Shown here piece after piece: positions 25,774-37,316 of a stretch of DNA of 64,000 bases. The DNA is taken from assembly GCA_014773175.1 (NCBI GenBank), contig VXCM01001254.1:62001-126000 (forward strand), in the 5' to 3' direction. Below the pieces are notes generated by a model. It saw only the letters and a program-made list of their open reading frames with translations, was not told the origin of the DNA and did not search any database. A program made the position numbers and the translations under genes. Source of the stretch: Lucifuga dentata (lineage: Eukaryota; Chordata; Actinopteri; Ophidiiformes; Bythitidae). Position 1 is the first letter of the stretch; each line of letters opens with the position of its first letter.

Positions 25774-26390
25774 GTAATCCACCTGCAGACGCACAGAACG
25801 CCTGTCCAGCTTCACGCCTTCGTCCCCTTCACTTAACAAAATCCACACTGGATGCCGTCAGCAGGGATGAAATCAACTTGAAGATGAAACAACCCTGAAC
25901 TTCTGACTCAAACCGGTAAAACCACGCCTCCGCCCAAATGTAAAGGATTTCATCTGGATTGTACTTGATGTTTCTATAAACTTGCAGACATTGTTGCTAC
26001 GGTTGCAGTTTTGCTCGCATGAATCTGAGGATTAAATATGATGTCCACTAGGGGGCTGAAAGTCACATTATACTTACCTGGGACTGGAGCGCCATTAAAA
26101 ACGACTGCAGACTTTCCTCTTAAACAAGGATGGCAACAATCGAGGACATCAGCGATTTTACTTAAGTTACAAAGGCCCAAAACAGCAGCAAAACCAAAAT
26201 GTTAGATGTTACATTAAAGGACCATACTGTCCATTTTGCATCTTTGAGCCTAATATATTCAATTTCCATACAGGTAACGTTACTGACAATCATTTCCCAA
26301 AGCATACTACAGGAACGGTGAATTAAAAAATGTTTTTCCTACCTTCCAGACTGCCACTGGTTTCAGTTCATTCTGGTACGCTATTAAAAT

Positions 26391-26811
26391 TATTTATTTT
26401 TTATTTATTTAGTTTATTTAGAAAGGGACCATGCACAAAAAACATTAATCTCAAGCTGAGAAGAGATGCTTTGTACTAGATTTAGCTAACAGCTAATTTC
26501 CATCTGCAGTACCTGGGCAGGTAAACATAAAACAAAACTACCATTATACACAGACACATAACATCAGACATCATTACACATAATTACTTTACACAACCAC
26601 ACATTTCAAAACAGAATAAAATGTCATTCATAGTCAAAGGTAAAATTAATGTTGACATGCCTGGTTGCTAAGAATCCATTTTTTTGCATCATGTGAGAAA
26701 GAATAAAAATCTGTGCAAGTTTTCAACTCAGCTGGAAACTTATTCCATTGTTTAATGGTCTTAAATGAAAAAGCAGATTGTGCAAAAGCAGTACGTCGTA
26801 TCAGGAAACTT
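26391..26811 (-). mobile_element. LINE 3' end inserted in MITE A4
   Basis: About 420 bases, oriented on the minus strand, ending in a (TAAATAAA)-like tail (26391-26420). Its minus-strand frame encodes the C-terminus of a non-LTR reverse-transcriptase polyprotein. This is a 5'-truncated insertion. Confidence 0.72.
26646..26810 (-). pseudogene. C-terminal fragment of a LINE polyprotein
   Basis: 54 codons plus a TAA stop on the minus strand, truncated at its 5' end. The sequence SFKTIKQWNKFPAELKTC matches the F-K-x-x-x-x-x-W-N-x-L-P pattern that ends many vertebrate L2/Rex1-type LINE ORF2 proteins. There is no in-frame stop before the natural one, so the insertion may be fairly recent. The clade assignment is inference. 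Confidence 0.6.
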
Positions 26812-28002
26812 ATCAACTTGTTGATACTGTAAACGTTCTTGGGATAGGTAATCCATCATCACCAACAAGACGTGTATTCAGGTTTTTTTAGAAGTTATGT
26901 AATTTTAGTGTTTAAGCTCAATAAAAAGCGTGGAGTGAATGTATGCCTCCACCGGGGAATATAGTCCCAAAAGAAGACCTGCGTTTATGGAAAAATTTAA
27001 AGGACCGTGACTTCATAAGGCTGTGTAACTATTAGCAGGAGAAACATGGATTTTTAAGGTGGGTGTATCACTTGAATATTTGATTTTGAAAGATTAAGAG
27101 ATTTAGCAAAATATCAGGAAAGCTGAAATACGGTTTTATCCTTTGGGAAATGATTGTCAGTAACGTAACATGTATGAAAACTGAATATATTAGGCTCAAA
27201 CATGCAAAATGGGTGGTATGGTCCTTTAAACCTCTCAATCAATTCCTCCTGGAAACTTTTCGATATTTTTTTAGGTTGTAATTGACATCGTGCTCCTGAC
27301 ATTATTTAACAAAATTTTACAAAACCGCCTGCACGATTCCTGATTTTTTTCCTGTTTTTTGAGAAGATTCCCAATCGATGCGTAGAACAAATGCCCATTC
27401 GTGCCATGTATAGATCTTGGAAGAACAGGATTAAGAACAGCTGATAGAAGAGTGAAACTCAGCGGCACCGACAGAGAGATCTGAACCCCAAACTTCCAAC
27501 ACTAAAGCCAAGAGATCAAACTGTGGAATATTGGATATCAGAGAACCTTTGGAGATTTCATCCCGCCTCCTGTGTCGCCGGGTCGCGAAGCTTCCTCCAA
27601 CGAAACGACTCGAGGCGGAAGCGTGCGACTTCCCTGCACGTACAGTCTTAACGATCCTGCACAATCACCCGTTAAGACTGCATGGTTTTAAGTTTTTAGT
27701 TGCACGGAGATGTTAACGTTGACTGGTCGGCGAGCTGGAACTTACGCCCACATGACCAGCCCACTCATGACTGTCAGACACCTGATGTGGCGCCTCGGTG
27801 GGTTTTTTTTTTTTTTTTTTTNGAAAAAAAAAAAAACTGTCACACCATTGCTATCGCTTCCCAAAAAAACAAGATGGAAACGTTGGAGTCATGCTTGAAT
27901 GTAATGGTTTTCTGTTTTTTATTTTTTAAATGTTGAAGTACTGTAAACACACTTTTGTGGGAAAGATCTTCCAAAACAATTGATTGCAATTGAATTTTCT
28001 TT

Positions 28003-28560
28003 TTGTATAACTTCCACTCCTTCTACCTTTCATTATTTGCCAGGGAATTGACGACTATCACATGTGTTCACTTATTGCTGATGTTTTCCATTTGCTGCAA
28101 CATGTGGATCAATGCAGCCTCATTTTTTCACATGATGTTTTCACTCGTATTCACAAAGCCTGTTTACGCACCGGTGCCATTAGTTTGAACATTTACGAGA
28201 CGGCGTGCATTAGCTCATACGCAGACGCGACGGCGATTCGATGTTTTTCTCATGAATCATGAATCAGGCTTGTTTTCTCTCTTTTTGAACAAATGAATGT
28301 GCATGGACAGGCAGAACGGGGTGAAATAAGGTACAGTAGGACTGTCATCCTTCATCCTGCTGTCCTCTCCCTCAGAATAAAGTCTTGTTTATTTGTCACG
28401 GTGCAATGTAAGTTCTCCTCTGCCATCTGGCTATAGCCTCGCTGCGACCTGTTGTGGACCAATGACGGCGCCAAATGCCTCGTCTGTCTCTCCCAGTCGA
28501 TCAAACCCTGGCAAAGTCGACAGCCGCCGCCAAATAATCCTGCTCAGCTCTCTGTTACTC
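28003..28560. promoter_or_regulatory. Candidate conserved non-coding element
   Basis: More than 500 bases free of the window's repeat families, with mixed composition. It contains an E-box palindrome in ATCACATGTGTTC (near 28050), the direct repeat CATGAATCATGAATCA (near 28252) and, just upstream at 27980, AACAATTGATTGCAATTGAA. It also contains a short segment (28376-28407) bounded by a strong acceptor and a consensus donor. Function is not established. Confidence 0.3.
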
Positions 28561-29045
28561 TTCCACTATTGTTCTCTGTTCTCTCAGTATTCTGTTTTAC
28601 TGACGCGTGGTTGTAATTTGTGTTTTGTATGTATATTTTCTATAGGGAGAAACATGTCATTTTTTAATTGGGATATTTAACACGACTAAGATGTGCACTT
28701 GTAAAACTGAAAGACATCTGTGTTTCTGATGCCAAACTTGTCAGGTGCAAGCATAAAAAAAAAACAATAAAACTGTGTAACCTGTTCAACTTGTGGTGTT
28801 TTAAAGGTTGGAAAGTATTTTTGTGTATTATTTTGTGTATTTGGAATGGAACTCTCCCGACGTGCAAAAGTTCATAACTACATTAGGAACTACAGCGAGT
28901 TCCTTATACATGCTGTTCCTTATTCCTAATACAGGAAATAACTTTCTATTTTTCATTTTAAACATGACTACAATGTTTTCTAAACATTAGCCAAGTCATT
29001 TTCGTCACCCATTTAATCTTGAAAACATTTTATGAAGAAATTTAA

Positions 29046-29366
29046 AGAACAGACCAGTAGTTTTGCATGTTTGAGTCCAATAAATACTGTCCATATACAT
29101 CTTAAAATCATTTTCCCAACGATAAAACTGTATTTTAGTTTTGCTCTTATTTAGTCAAATCCCTTACTCTTTCAAAATCAAATGTTGAGTGTTATTTTGC
29201 CAAATCTCCTAATAAAATCAAATGTACAGGTGACACACTCATCTTAAAATCCAATATTTCGCCTACTAACACCTATTTATGATTGCAGAAGGCACAGTTG
29301 TTTTAATTTCTCTCTGAAAGTCGAATTTATTGTGGTCAGACGTGCAAAATCACCTGTATGAATCTT
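29046..29366 (-). mobile_element. MITE family B, short copy B4
   Basis: Reverse-oriented, internally deleted copy flanked by TAA at 29043-29045 and 29367-29369. The ends are AGAACAGACCAGTAG and the inverse CACCTGTATGAATCTT. A piece around CAAATGTTGAGTG is duplicated within it. Confidence 0.7.
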
Positions 29367-29726
29367 TAATATGAACAAACGTCCCCAAAAATATTAGCAA
29401 CTAGTTGCAGATTTGTTCAGATGCATCCAGTATAATTGTTTTTTTGATAAGTTCATAAAGAAAAAGCATTCAGGGTGGCACAGTGTTGACAGTGTTAACA
29501 TTGATGATGAAGTTAACAAAAGACTCTTCGAAGCCGGTGATGCATTTAATCGACTTCAGAAGAAGTAGAAGTGTAACGATCTCACCATTTAAATTCAAGT
29601 CTGCTGCTTTACTTATTTGTACCTGTTTCTATACCTGTGGCTCCTATTGCACACCTGGTCATTTGAGGAGAGGGAATCTCTCTGTGAACAGCCTCTGCTT
29701 AGGTTTCTTACATTTTCTTTATACTA

Positions 29727-30052
29727 GTGCAGCGCCCGTTCAAAACATGCCTGTTCAGAACGGGCTGGACTTTATGGTGAGCGCCGCAGCCTGCCATAAT
29801 TTAGTTCTGCACGTCCTCGTGAGCTAGCTTTGTTTGCTGTATGGGGTCGGGTTGAGAACGTGGCGCTGGACCAGAGCGTATCCTGCCACATGGACTACTT
29901 TTTACCGGCTCGATTAGAGAACCGCTCATCCAAACAACTTCACACTTGACGCTGGGTCCTGAGCAATAAACCTTCCAAATTTCAACTTCATATATGTCGG
30001 GTTCTAGACATGTTAGTGCCACAGACAGAGATTTCTGTCTTTATAGTTAGAT
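29727..30052 (+). repeat. Dispersed repeat E, copy E1
   Basis: About 325 bases starting CTAGTGCAGCGCCCGTTC and ending GAGATTTCTGTCTTTATAG. Homologous to 35022-35372 (+) and 42125-42442 (-). Shared blocks include GAGCGTATCCTGC, GAGAACCGCTCATCCAAACA and GGGTCCTGAGCAATAAAC. No inverted ends, tail or clear target duplication were seen. Superfamily unknown. Confidence 0.75.
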
Positions 30053-30449
30053 AATAAGGTTTTAGGGAGCTTTTCCTCGTTTTCTCAGAGACCTTGGGCT
30101 AGTCGGGAACCGCTAATGTGTGGGTTGTAAAGTCCTTTGAGACATTGGATGTGATGCTGGGCTACAAATAAACTTCATCTGACTTGACTTGACTTACACC
30201 TGTGAAACATGGAGTATATACAAACGTCATGCAAGAAACCTTGATTCGGTTTCATCTGTCCTGTCTACAACAAACCCTGAATATCACCTTGAAAAACAAG
30301 AAAACAACAGATTTTTTTTTTTCTCCTTTGCAAACTTACCCAAAAAGGCAGTTTTTAGCAAGCGATGTTTGGACATCCTGACTGTTCCCGTCTCAGCTGT
30401 GCTTTTCCTGGAACTGTGAGGATGGCAGTGACTCTCAGTCCTGGTCCTT

Positions 30450-31490
30450 GACGGGTGCAAAGAGTAATAAAATATTTTACTCAAGCAAAAGTGCTGTTAT
30501 TTTGATAAAAATTTTACTCAAGTAAAAGTACTTGTGTAAAAATTTACTGAAATAAAAGTAAAAAAGTATTTTGTTTCAAGTGTACTCTGAGTAAAAAGTA
30601 CCAAAAAATGCAAAAATACATACATTTTAAACAATTTTGCTGCAAAGCTCTGCAAGTAAAGACTTAACATTGACTTTTCTACATTTTGACTACGTGTTAT
30701 CCTGTTTAGCATTCTAATAATTTATATTACTCTGCATTTGGAAGGAAAAAAGAATTGTAGTCAATTTATAATTAACTATTATAATATCTGAAAAATGAGA
30801 CAAACATTTAATAAAAATTCCACACTGAAACTGCCTGTCCTACACATGCTAACGCTAAGGTTAATTAGCTCAGCAGCTACCCTTAAACATGCTAACGCTA
30901 AGGTTATTAGCTCAGTAGCTTCCCTTAATCAACATTAACGTGCATTTTTCAATAGCTAGCAAAACTGCAACCCACAAACAAGTGAAAGAATATTATGTGG
31001 ACATAGATGTCAACAAAGCTAGTGACTAGTATGAATAATTAACAGGATAAAGTTAGCTAACTTACGTCATACAGGTTTGATGCTGAGTTCTGATTAGCTG
31101 CTAACTCCACGTTTTTCAGCATCAAAGTTTGCTGCATGCTGTAGCCTTGTGTTTTGTTTTGGTTTGTTTTTTTTCGTAAATTTAAACTGATCGCTTAAAT
31201 GTGTCCAGAGATTGTTTTCTTCTATTTTGTCTGTTTTCTGGTCCTCTGAGCTCCTTCTCTCCATCTTTAGCATCCTGTCTACGGCTTTTATTGCAGCTGC
31301 AGCTCCTCTGAGCTTTTTTATCTGTTTGTCAATTAAAATGTACTGAAGTACAATACTTGTAATTAAAATTACTTAAGTAAAAGTAAAAATACTCTTTGAA
31401 AAAGTTACTCAAAAAAAAATACAAATACAGAAAAAAACAACTTTGTTAGAGTAACGAGAGTAAATATATTTCATTACTTTCCATCACTGG
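30450..31490. mobile_element. hAT-like non-autonomous element
   Basis: The right end TTACTTTCCATCACTG is typical of fish hAT ends. The left end is a degenerate inverse (GGGTGCAAAGAGTAATAAAA). Both sub-terminal regions are full of ACTTGAGTAAAA/TTTTACTCAAGT-type words. The interior contains a tandem pair of a ~40-base unit (GCTAACGCTAAGGTTA...) at 30846-30925. Flanks GTCCTTGA and GCCCTCTGA may be an eroded target duplication. Confidence 0.55.
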
Positions 31491-31499
31491 CCCTCTGAG

Positions 31500-31745
31500 T
31501 ACCACAAGAATGAATATATTTCCCTACACACACACACACACACACGATTAGCTAAATCAGGTGTGTTTTTAGTCAGTGGAGATCTAGAAGACACACCTTT
31601 TGATCAAGTGAACACACCTGGTTTAGCTAATCAGATGCTGGCAGAGCAGGGAGAGATGATTGAGAACCATTACATCTTTACAGTGCTAGCAGCTAAGATC
31701 AGACGGATTACAGCATGGGCAAAGTGGGCAGGACCCTGGAGCACT
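31500..31745. repeat. Dispersed repeat fragment with (CA)n
   Basis: The sequence from AAATCAGGTGTGTTTTTAG to GGCAGGACCCTGGAGCAC resembles a repeat widespread in fish genomes (a recognition from memory). A (CA)n run lies at 31527-31545. No function is inferred. Confidence 0.4.
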
Positions 31746-31931
31746 TAAGATTTATTATTATCTTTTTCTTTTTTTAATGTAAAGTATTTTTGTTTGTAAA
31801 ATATTGCAGTAATTGTGACTTTGAAAATGTGGTATGATTATGAAATTGTTTGAACATTTTATAAATAAGCCGATTAGACTAACTCATGTAATGACGAAAG
31901 CTAAAGGTCAAATGTCAGTTTCGCTGTGAAC

Positions 31932-32087
31932 ATGGAGAAACATACGCTTAGCAGGTCGGCAAAGCGTAAACTCAAAAAAGAAAAAGAAGCTAAAGATGCC
32001 GCTTTTCTACCATAAATACCCTCTGTTTCAACGTTTTTCACCAAAAAACAGGTGGAAGGTGTTACTGATAGCAGCACTGCTGTCTGA
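31932..32087 (+). pseudogene. N-terminal remnant of a transposase-like frame
   Basis: A frame starting at ATG 31932 reads MEKHTLSRSAKRKLKKEKEA, then an in-frame stop at codon 28, then STFFTKKQVEGVTDSST and another stop. The basic K/R-rich start followed by a S-x-F-F motif is the usual opening of zinc-finger (TTF-type) hAT/ZMYM-like transposase proteins. It is clearly dead. The family assignment is an inference from this short pattern. Confidence 0.4.
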
Positions 32088-32667
32088 TAACCTGGATCGT
32101 CCAGGGCACACGCAGTGCACATGTATTATTTGCGTGTAGGGGCCCGTGGTCATGATAATCCATCCATGGTTAAGAAGGTTGGTATACTGTCAGGATACCA
32201 ACAATCACACGCCTAAAACCGCTCCTTTTGGTGAAATCATTATGGAAAATGACGGCTGGAAATCCAGTTGCAAGAATTTCAACATTCTGCTCTTGGATCT
32301 CGCTTGTCAATAATGTTGCTGAACCAATCAGGAGAAGAGAATTTGTTGCTACAAAGCTAAACATGCAGGTAGAAATACGATCATGTGTGATACGTGTCAG
32401 AGCAGCTCCAGGTCAGGATCAGTTTAATCATTCTTGCTCATGCACGGTCATCATCAAAACCTAATGGCTGAGGAAGCACGTTTCACAGAAAATGTATTCT
32501 GGCGAGCGTTTTTTATGGGATGTAAACTCTTAGAGGCTTGACGCGCCTGAAGACTCGCACGACGTGCCATGAAAGATGTCGAAAGTTCCACAGCGTTTGC
32601 ATACTGCAGGTACTCAAGCAGAACAAACGGAAAAATGCTGATGCACGCAGCTGTGGGCCTGCTGCCT

Positions 32668-32670
<3 letters not shown>

Positions 32671-32708
<38 letters not shown>
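32671..32708. repeat. (CT)n microsatellite
   Basis: About 19 CT units. Confidence 0.95.
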
Positions 32709-32710
<2 letters not shown>

Positions 32711-33004
32711 AACAAGCCAACAAAGGCTGTGGCTGTTCTCTGATGCACAGAGACATCGTCGAGCAGTTTCCAGGAGAGATCTGTGGCCAGTCCCTTGGTA
32801 TGCCCCCCCCCATTCCCGCCACCGCCACCCAACTCTTCATCTGCCGAGCCTGGCCGCTGCTGTCGTCAGGGCCCTCTGACGGGAGATAAAAAAGGAGGGG
32901 TGTTGTTGTTGTCTCTTTTCAGGAGAGATGGACGCCAGTTTCTCTCCTCTTGTGCTGCCTCGGTTGTCTCTCGCACACAGAGGAGGAAGTGAAGGAAAGT
33001 AAAA

Positions 33005-33031
33005 GGAGGGGGGGGGGGGGGGGGNNNNNNN

Positions 33032-33076
<45 letters not shown>
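33005..33076. repeat. Poly-G tract with a 7-base gap
   Basis: About 65 G on the + strand, with n at 33025-33031. It could form stacked G-quadruplexes. The true length is uncertain. Confidence 0.9.
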
Positions 33077-33077
<1 letters not shown>

Positions 33078-33217
33078 CATGTGATACGGAGAGCATGCGG
33101 GCACAGCTTCACCCCCAGGCAGAATGAACGGGGGCCTGCTGTGTCTCTCCTGCATGATTAATCTGGCTGAGGGGTAAGAGGACTGCCACAGCCCTGCCTG
33201 CATTAACTCCATACTGT

Positions 33218-33218
<1 letters not shown>

Positions 33219-33249
<31 letters not shown>
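33219..33249. repeat. (CA)n microsatellite
   Basis: About 15 CA units. Confidence 0.93.
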
Positions 33250-33251
<2 letters not shown>

Positions 33252-33404
33252 AGAGAGACACATATGGATTTGCAATTTGAACACTGCAAAATCAGATCTT
33301 GTTTTAAGATCACTGAAGATTATTTAGATTAATATTCAGTCTTAGATTGTTTCCTGTACCAGATTATTAGAATCTTGATTTTACCGCTTGGTTTGATTCA
33401 GCTT

Positions 33405-33740
33405 CACACAGGAAAACATCCAATCAAACCACACGATATCAGCTAAAGTCATGTGACAACTCTCACCATGCTCATTGGTCAAAGTTTTCTATGATGGGAA
33501 ACTAAATAACATGACTAACATGATGAGGATATTTTTCTGTGCACCAGCATCATTTGATCCATAAAGAAGAAAACTATGACAGCAGAAGCTAATTTTCTTC
33601 AAGACAACGTGTGGAAAACCACATGCTGCTTCACATGATGTGAAGAAGATGCGCTGCCTTCACACGCTGAACAGGAGAATGGACAACATACAAGCACACG
33701 CTAACCTCAACGTGTTCATCTGTACACGTGTAGCTAAGAT
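33405..33740 (+). repeat. Dispersed repeat D, copy D2
   Basis: Opposite orientation to D1. The 59-bp module lies at 33420-33478 (read on the minus strand: CCAAT, CACATG, ATTGG). The former coding part follows at 33545-33725 (AAGAAAACTATGACAGCAGA ...) and is broken by stops and frameshifts. Confidence 0.55.
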
Positions 33741-34105
33741 GGATGTGTTATGACGTTTAACTGCGGTAATTTCTTTTAGCATTTGTTTTGTTTGTTTTTT
33801 GGTCACATGTAATGGTTTTAAATATGAGATATCTGAGAGCTTCTAATGTAAAACAAACTTTATCGGAGTTGTCGTTAAGCGTTAATCACACACAACCTTC
33901 TCTGCTTCTAGATCAATCAATACGGAAATAATCTCCTCGTAGTTGGTTCGGGAGAAGTGCGGATCATCTTCTCACCACAGCTGAAACGCTCTCCAGTTCG
34001 ATTGTAGGGCCAAGACCGCCCCCTAGAGGTGGTATCGGTCTGATAGTTTTGGTGCAGACCTGAGTTTGCTTGTTGTGTTCACGTGCCCAAATGAACCAAA
34101 CGTAA

Positions 34106-34683
34106 AGGACCATACTGCAACTTTGCATGTTTGAGCCTAATATATTTAATTTTCACACATGTAACATTACTGACAATCATTTCCCAAAGCATATTACTGG
34201 AACGGTGAATTAAAAATGTTTTTCCTACCTTCCAGACCTCCATTGGTTTCAGTTCATTCTCTATTAAAATCAACTTGTTGATACTGTAAACGTTCTTGGG
34301 ATAGGTAATCCATCATCACCAACAAGACGTGTATTCAGGTTTTTTTAGAAGTTATGTAATTTTAGTGTTTAAGCTCAATAAAAAGCGTGGAGTGAATGTA
34401 TGCCTCCACCGGGGAATATAGTCCCAAAAGAAGACCTGCGTTTATGGAAAAATTTAAAGGACCGTGACTTCATAAGGCTGTGTAACTATTAGCAGGAGAA
34501 ACATGGATTTTTAAGGTGGGTGTATCACTTGAATATTTGATTTTGAAAGATTAAGAGATTTAGCAAAATATCAGGAAAGCTGAAATACAGTTTTATCCTT
34601 TGGGAAATGATTGTCAGTAACGTAACATGTATGAAAATTTAATATATTAGGCTCAAACATGCAAAATGGCCGGTATGGTCCTT
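34106..34683 (+). mobile_element. MITE family A, copy A5
   Basis: Complete copy, AGGACCATACTGCAAC to CCGGTATGGTCCTT, flanked by TAA at 34103-34105 and 34684-34686. The base before the left TAA is G, so the duplicated target here is TAA and not TTAA, which favours a PIF/Harbinger-type 3-bp target over a piggyBac TTAA. Confidence 0.87.
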
Positions 34684-35021
34684 TAAGGAGGAAACGATCC
34701 AGGGTTCGAAACAAACGCTCAAAATGTATAAGTGCAGAAACACCCATTTTAATGTTTTCAGGCTGTTTTTCTGAAGAAAACGACTGGAAACAAATCTCAA
34801 AGGTGGATTGAAAGGATGTCACACTAATACCTCAGAAATCAAAGTTTATTCATTTATTTATTTATGCTGTAGACTCCTCTCCTACATATAAGGAACAAAA
34901 CAACAACAACACACAAAATAAGCAACAACCAGTGTACAATCAAACACAGAAAACAAAACTCTGTGCAATAAAGGTCAATTATATTTAGAATCAAAAGGTG
35001 TTTTTTTCTTATTTCATGAAC

Positions 35022-35372
35022 TAGTGCAGCGTCCTCTCAAAACGTGCATGATTGGACCGGGTCAGATTTTATGATGTGCGCCGCAGCCTGCCATAATTTA
35101 GTTCTGCACGTCCTCATGAGCTAGCTTTGTTTGCTGTAAGGGGTCAGGTTGAGACCGCCACTGGACCGGAGCGTATCCTGCTGCACGGACTACTTTTTAC
35201 CAGCACAGCTCAATTTGAGAACCGCTCATCCAAACAGCTTCACACGTGACGCTGCACGTCTTTGGGTCCTGATCAATAAACCTGCTGAGTTTCAACTTCA
35301 TAAAGCGCAGGGTTTTAGAGATGCTGGTGCCACAGGCAGAGATTTCTGTCTTTATAATGAGACTCGATCTGA
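35022..35372 (+). repeat. Dispersed repeat E, copy E2
   Basis: Starts CTAGTGCAGCGTCCTCTC and ends GAGATTTCTGTCTTTATAA. It keeps the GAACCGCTCATCCAAACAGC block, and a CTGCACGTCTTTGGG block that is shorter in E1. Confidence 0.75.
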
Positions 35373-36414
35373 AAACTTCTTATCAAACCATTTTGTCTGT
35401 TATTGAGTCCTAAAAAAATCAGATTTTCTTCAAATAAATGAAAAAATCAGCCATTGACGTGAGACGAATTCAACCTGTTTCCAATATAAATCAGCTGGTT
35501 TCAGGGATTTTCTAGAAATAAGTGTCAGGATGTGGAACTAAGCCTCTGTTGGACAAGAATTTAAAATTTCACAAGCAAACATTTCCTGCCCTACATCTAA
35601 AATAAACTGAAATAAAAGACTAATAATCCAGTTTCAAAAGGCTTTAAGTTGAATTTCTTTAAGTTCCTGCTGCTCGTATAAAGATTTTGGCCCTGTCAGG
35701 TTCAGCCGTACGTTTCTCTTTGTCTGACGGTCATTTATGCACAAACACGACTCTAATCGTTTCAGACGTCTCCAGACCGTAAAGAGGGGCGTGATTTGCT
35801 TTCCAGGTACTTCAGGGTTCCTGTGACTCATCCTCTCATGTGACCTCCATCTCCCTCACCACCGCCGGATGTTTTTTGCTGCCGGTCTCGTTTTTTCTGC
35901 GTTTCATGTGTGGCTGGCGGTCCAGGAGATGCGGCGTACGCTTCAGAATTCTCTCAGAGACGGAGCGTGTGATGCTAACATTTTCAAATACCCATGACAG
36001 CTTCTCGCAGCGGGCCGGTCACACTATCTCACTCTGCAACAAAAAAATCTCCTGCTGGAAATAAGCTAAACAGTCTGTAAACTAGTGGAATTTTCCTAGT
36101 ATAAAATGAAGAAATAAACCAATTGGGCATCAGAAAATGACGTAAGATTTCTTATAGCATAAAATGGTTGTTTAATTGTTTTGTTTCTCTGCAGGTTTTA
36201 TTTGTACTTATGTTTTCTAATTGTACAGAACTTTGGTCAACCTTGTTTTTAAATGCACTTATAAATAAATTGACTTAAAAATGGAGCTCTAATTAAACAC
36301 GATCTGACCTTAAACCTGATATCATAGAATAAAATTTCAGCCTGTTTAAATCTAAAGTAGCAGTAAATTAGCTTGAAACTAGATTCAGCGTTACATGTTC
36401 ATATGGGTTTGAGA

Positions 36415-37316
36415 CAAGGCTGCAGCCATGGTGTCAACATTGGGGGGGACCAAATCTACCCCACTCCCCACCCCACCCCAAAAGAAAAAAATAAAAAATA
36501 AAAAACATATATATATAAATCTATATTTATGTTGATGCTCTCCAGTCATATCTTCTCCTCTCCTGGCAATGACACGTGTTTTAACTTGCCATTCTTCAAG
36601 CAAAGCATCCAAAGGCCTTTTTGCATTTATTGTTGGCAGAATAAAAGACGGCATATTCCTTTAAGGTCCAGTCTGTCCAGTTTCTCCTGGTGGACATGAC
36701 ATATGTCCACATTATTCAGCCTTGTTTGACTCATAGGTCATGTCTTAAGCCTCCTCAGGACACGAAAACTCCTCTCAGCCTCTAGCTAGCCAGGCTAGCC
36801 AGTTAGCTTAACACTTGCAAGGCTAATTTCCAAACATGACAGGCTAATGTTTTAATGTTAATTACTGAAATGAGTCTTTACTGACATTACAGCTGTAAAT
36901 ACACTTAACATCAACTATAAATGCAACATCATGACAGTTGAGTTATTGTGCTACATAAGGTTCATGTAGCATAATAACTCGATATAAATATATTAATATA
37001 TAATTAATATTAATGTAAAATTAATTATTATGCTAAGCAGTAATATTACAACTTAATATTACAACATAAATGTCTCTAAACATGAAGAATCCACAACATA
37101 ACATAAAAACAACAATAGTAGAACCAGTAATAATTATGACAATTTGTAAAGATTACTTATGATTACATTTGCTAATGATTATTTTAGATGGCAGTGTGTG
37201 GTTTCCTGTCATAGCATAGCAATTTTTTTTATTTATATTTTTTATATCAATATATTGGGGGGGGGGGNGGGGGGGGGGGAGCGTCCCTCCCAATATATAT
37301 TATAATTATGGCCTTG
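36415..37316 (-). mobile_element. hAT-like element with perfect 8-bp target duplication
   Basis: About 900 bases flanked by GTTTGAGA at 36407-36414 and 37317-37324. The ends are CAAGGC and GCCTTG, with a sub-terminal ATTGGGGGGGAC block matched in inverted form by GTCCCTCCCAAT. An 87-codon minus-strand frame covers 36654-36391 and includes DALLEEWQVKTRVIARRGED. It crosses the element end, so it is not a complete gene. An 8-bp duplication is the hAT signature. Confidence 0.72.

Larger units (their letters stand above)
26218..27226 (+). mobile_element. MITE family A, copy A4, split by a LINE fragment
   Basis: Ends AGGACCATACTGTCC and GGTATGGTCCTT, flanked by TAA at 26215-26217 and 27227-27229. 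The MITE is interrupted after CTATTAAAAT (26390) and resumes at ATCAACTTGTTGATACTG (26812). All other internal blocks are present in order. Confidence 0.85.

Noticed and set aside
28766..28800. AATAAA followed by a GT-rich stretch, as at a polyadenylation site
   Set aside because: No preceding terminal exon could be tied to it; isolated AATAAA words are frequent in this AT-rich sequence.
35930..36064. Acceptor-like GGTCCAG with an open frame that fits the exon 7 phase
   Set aside because: No usable donor follows before the stop, and third-position bias is absent.
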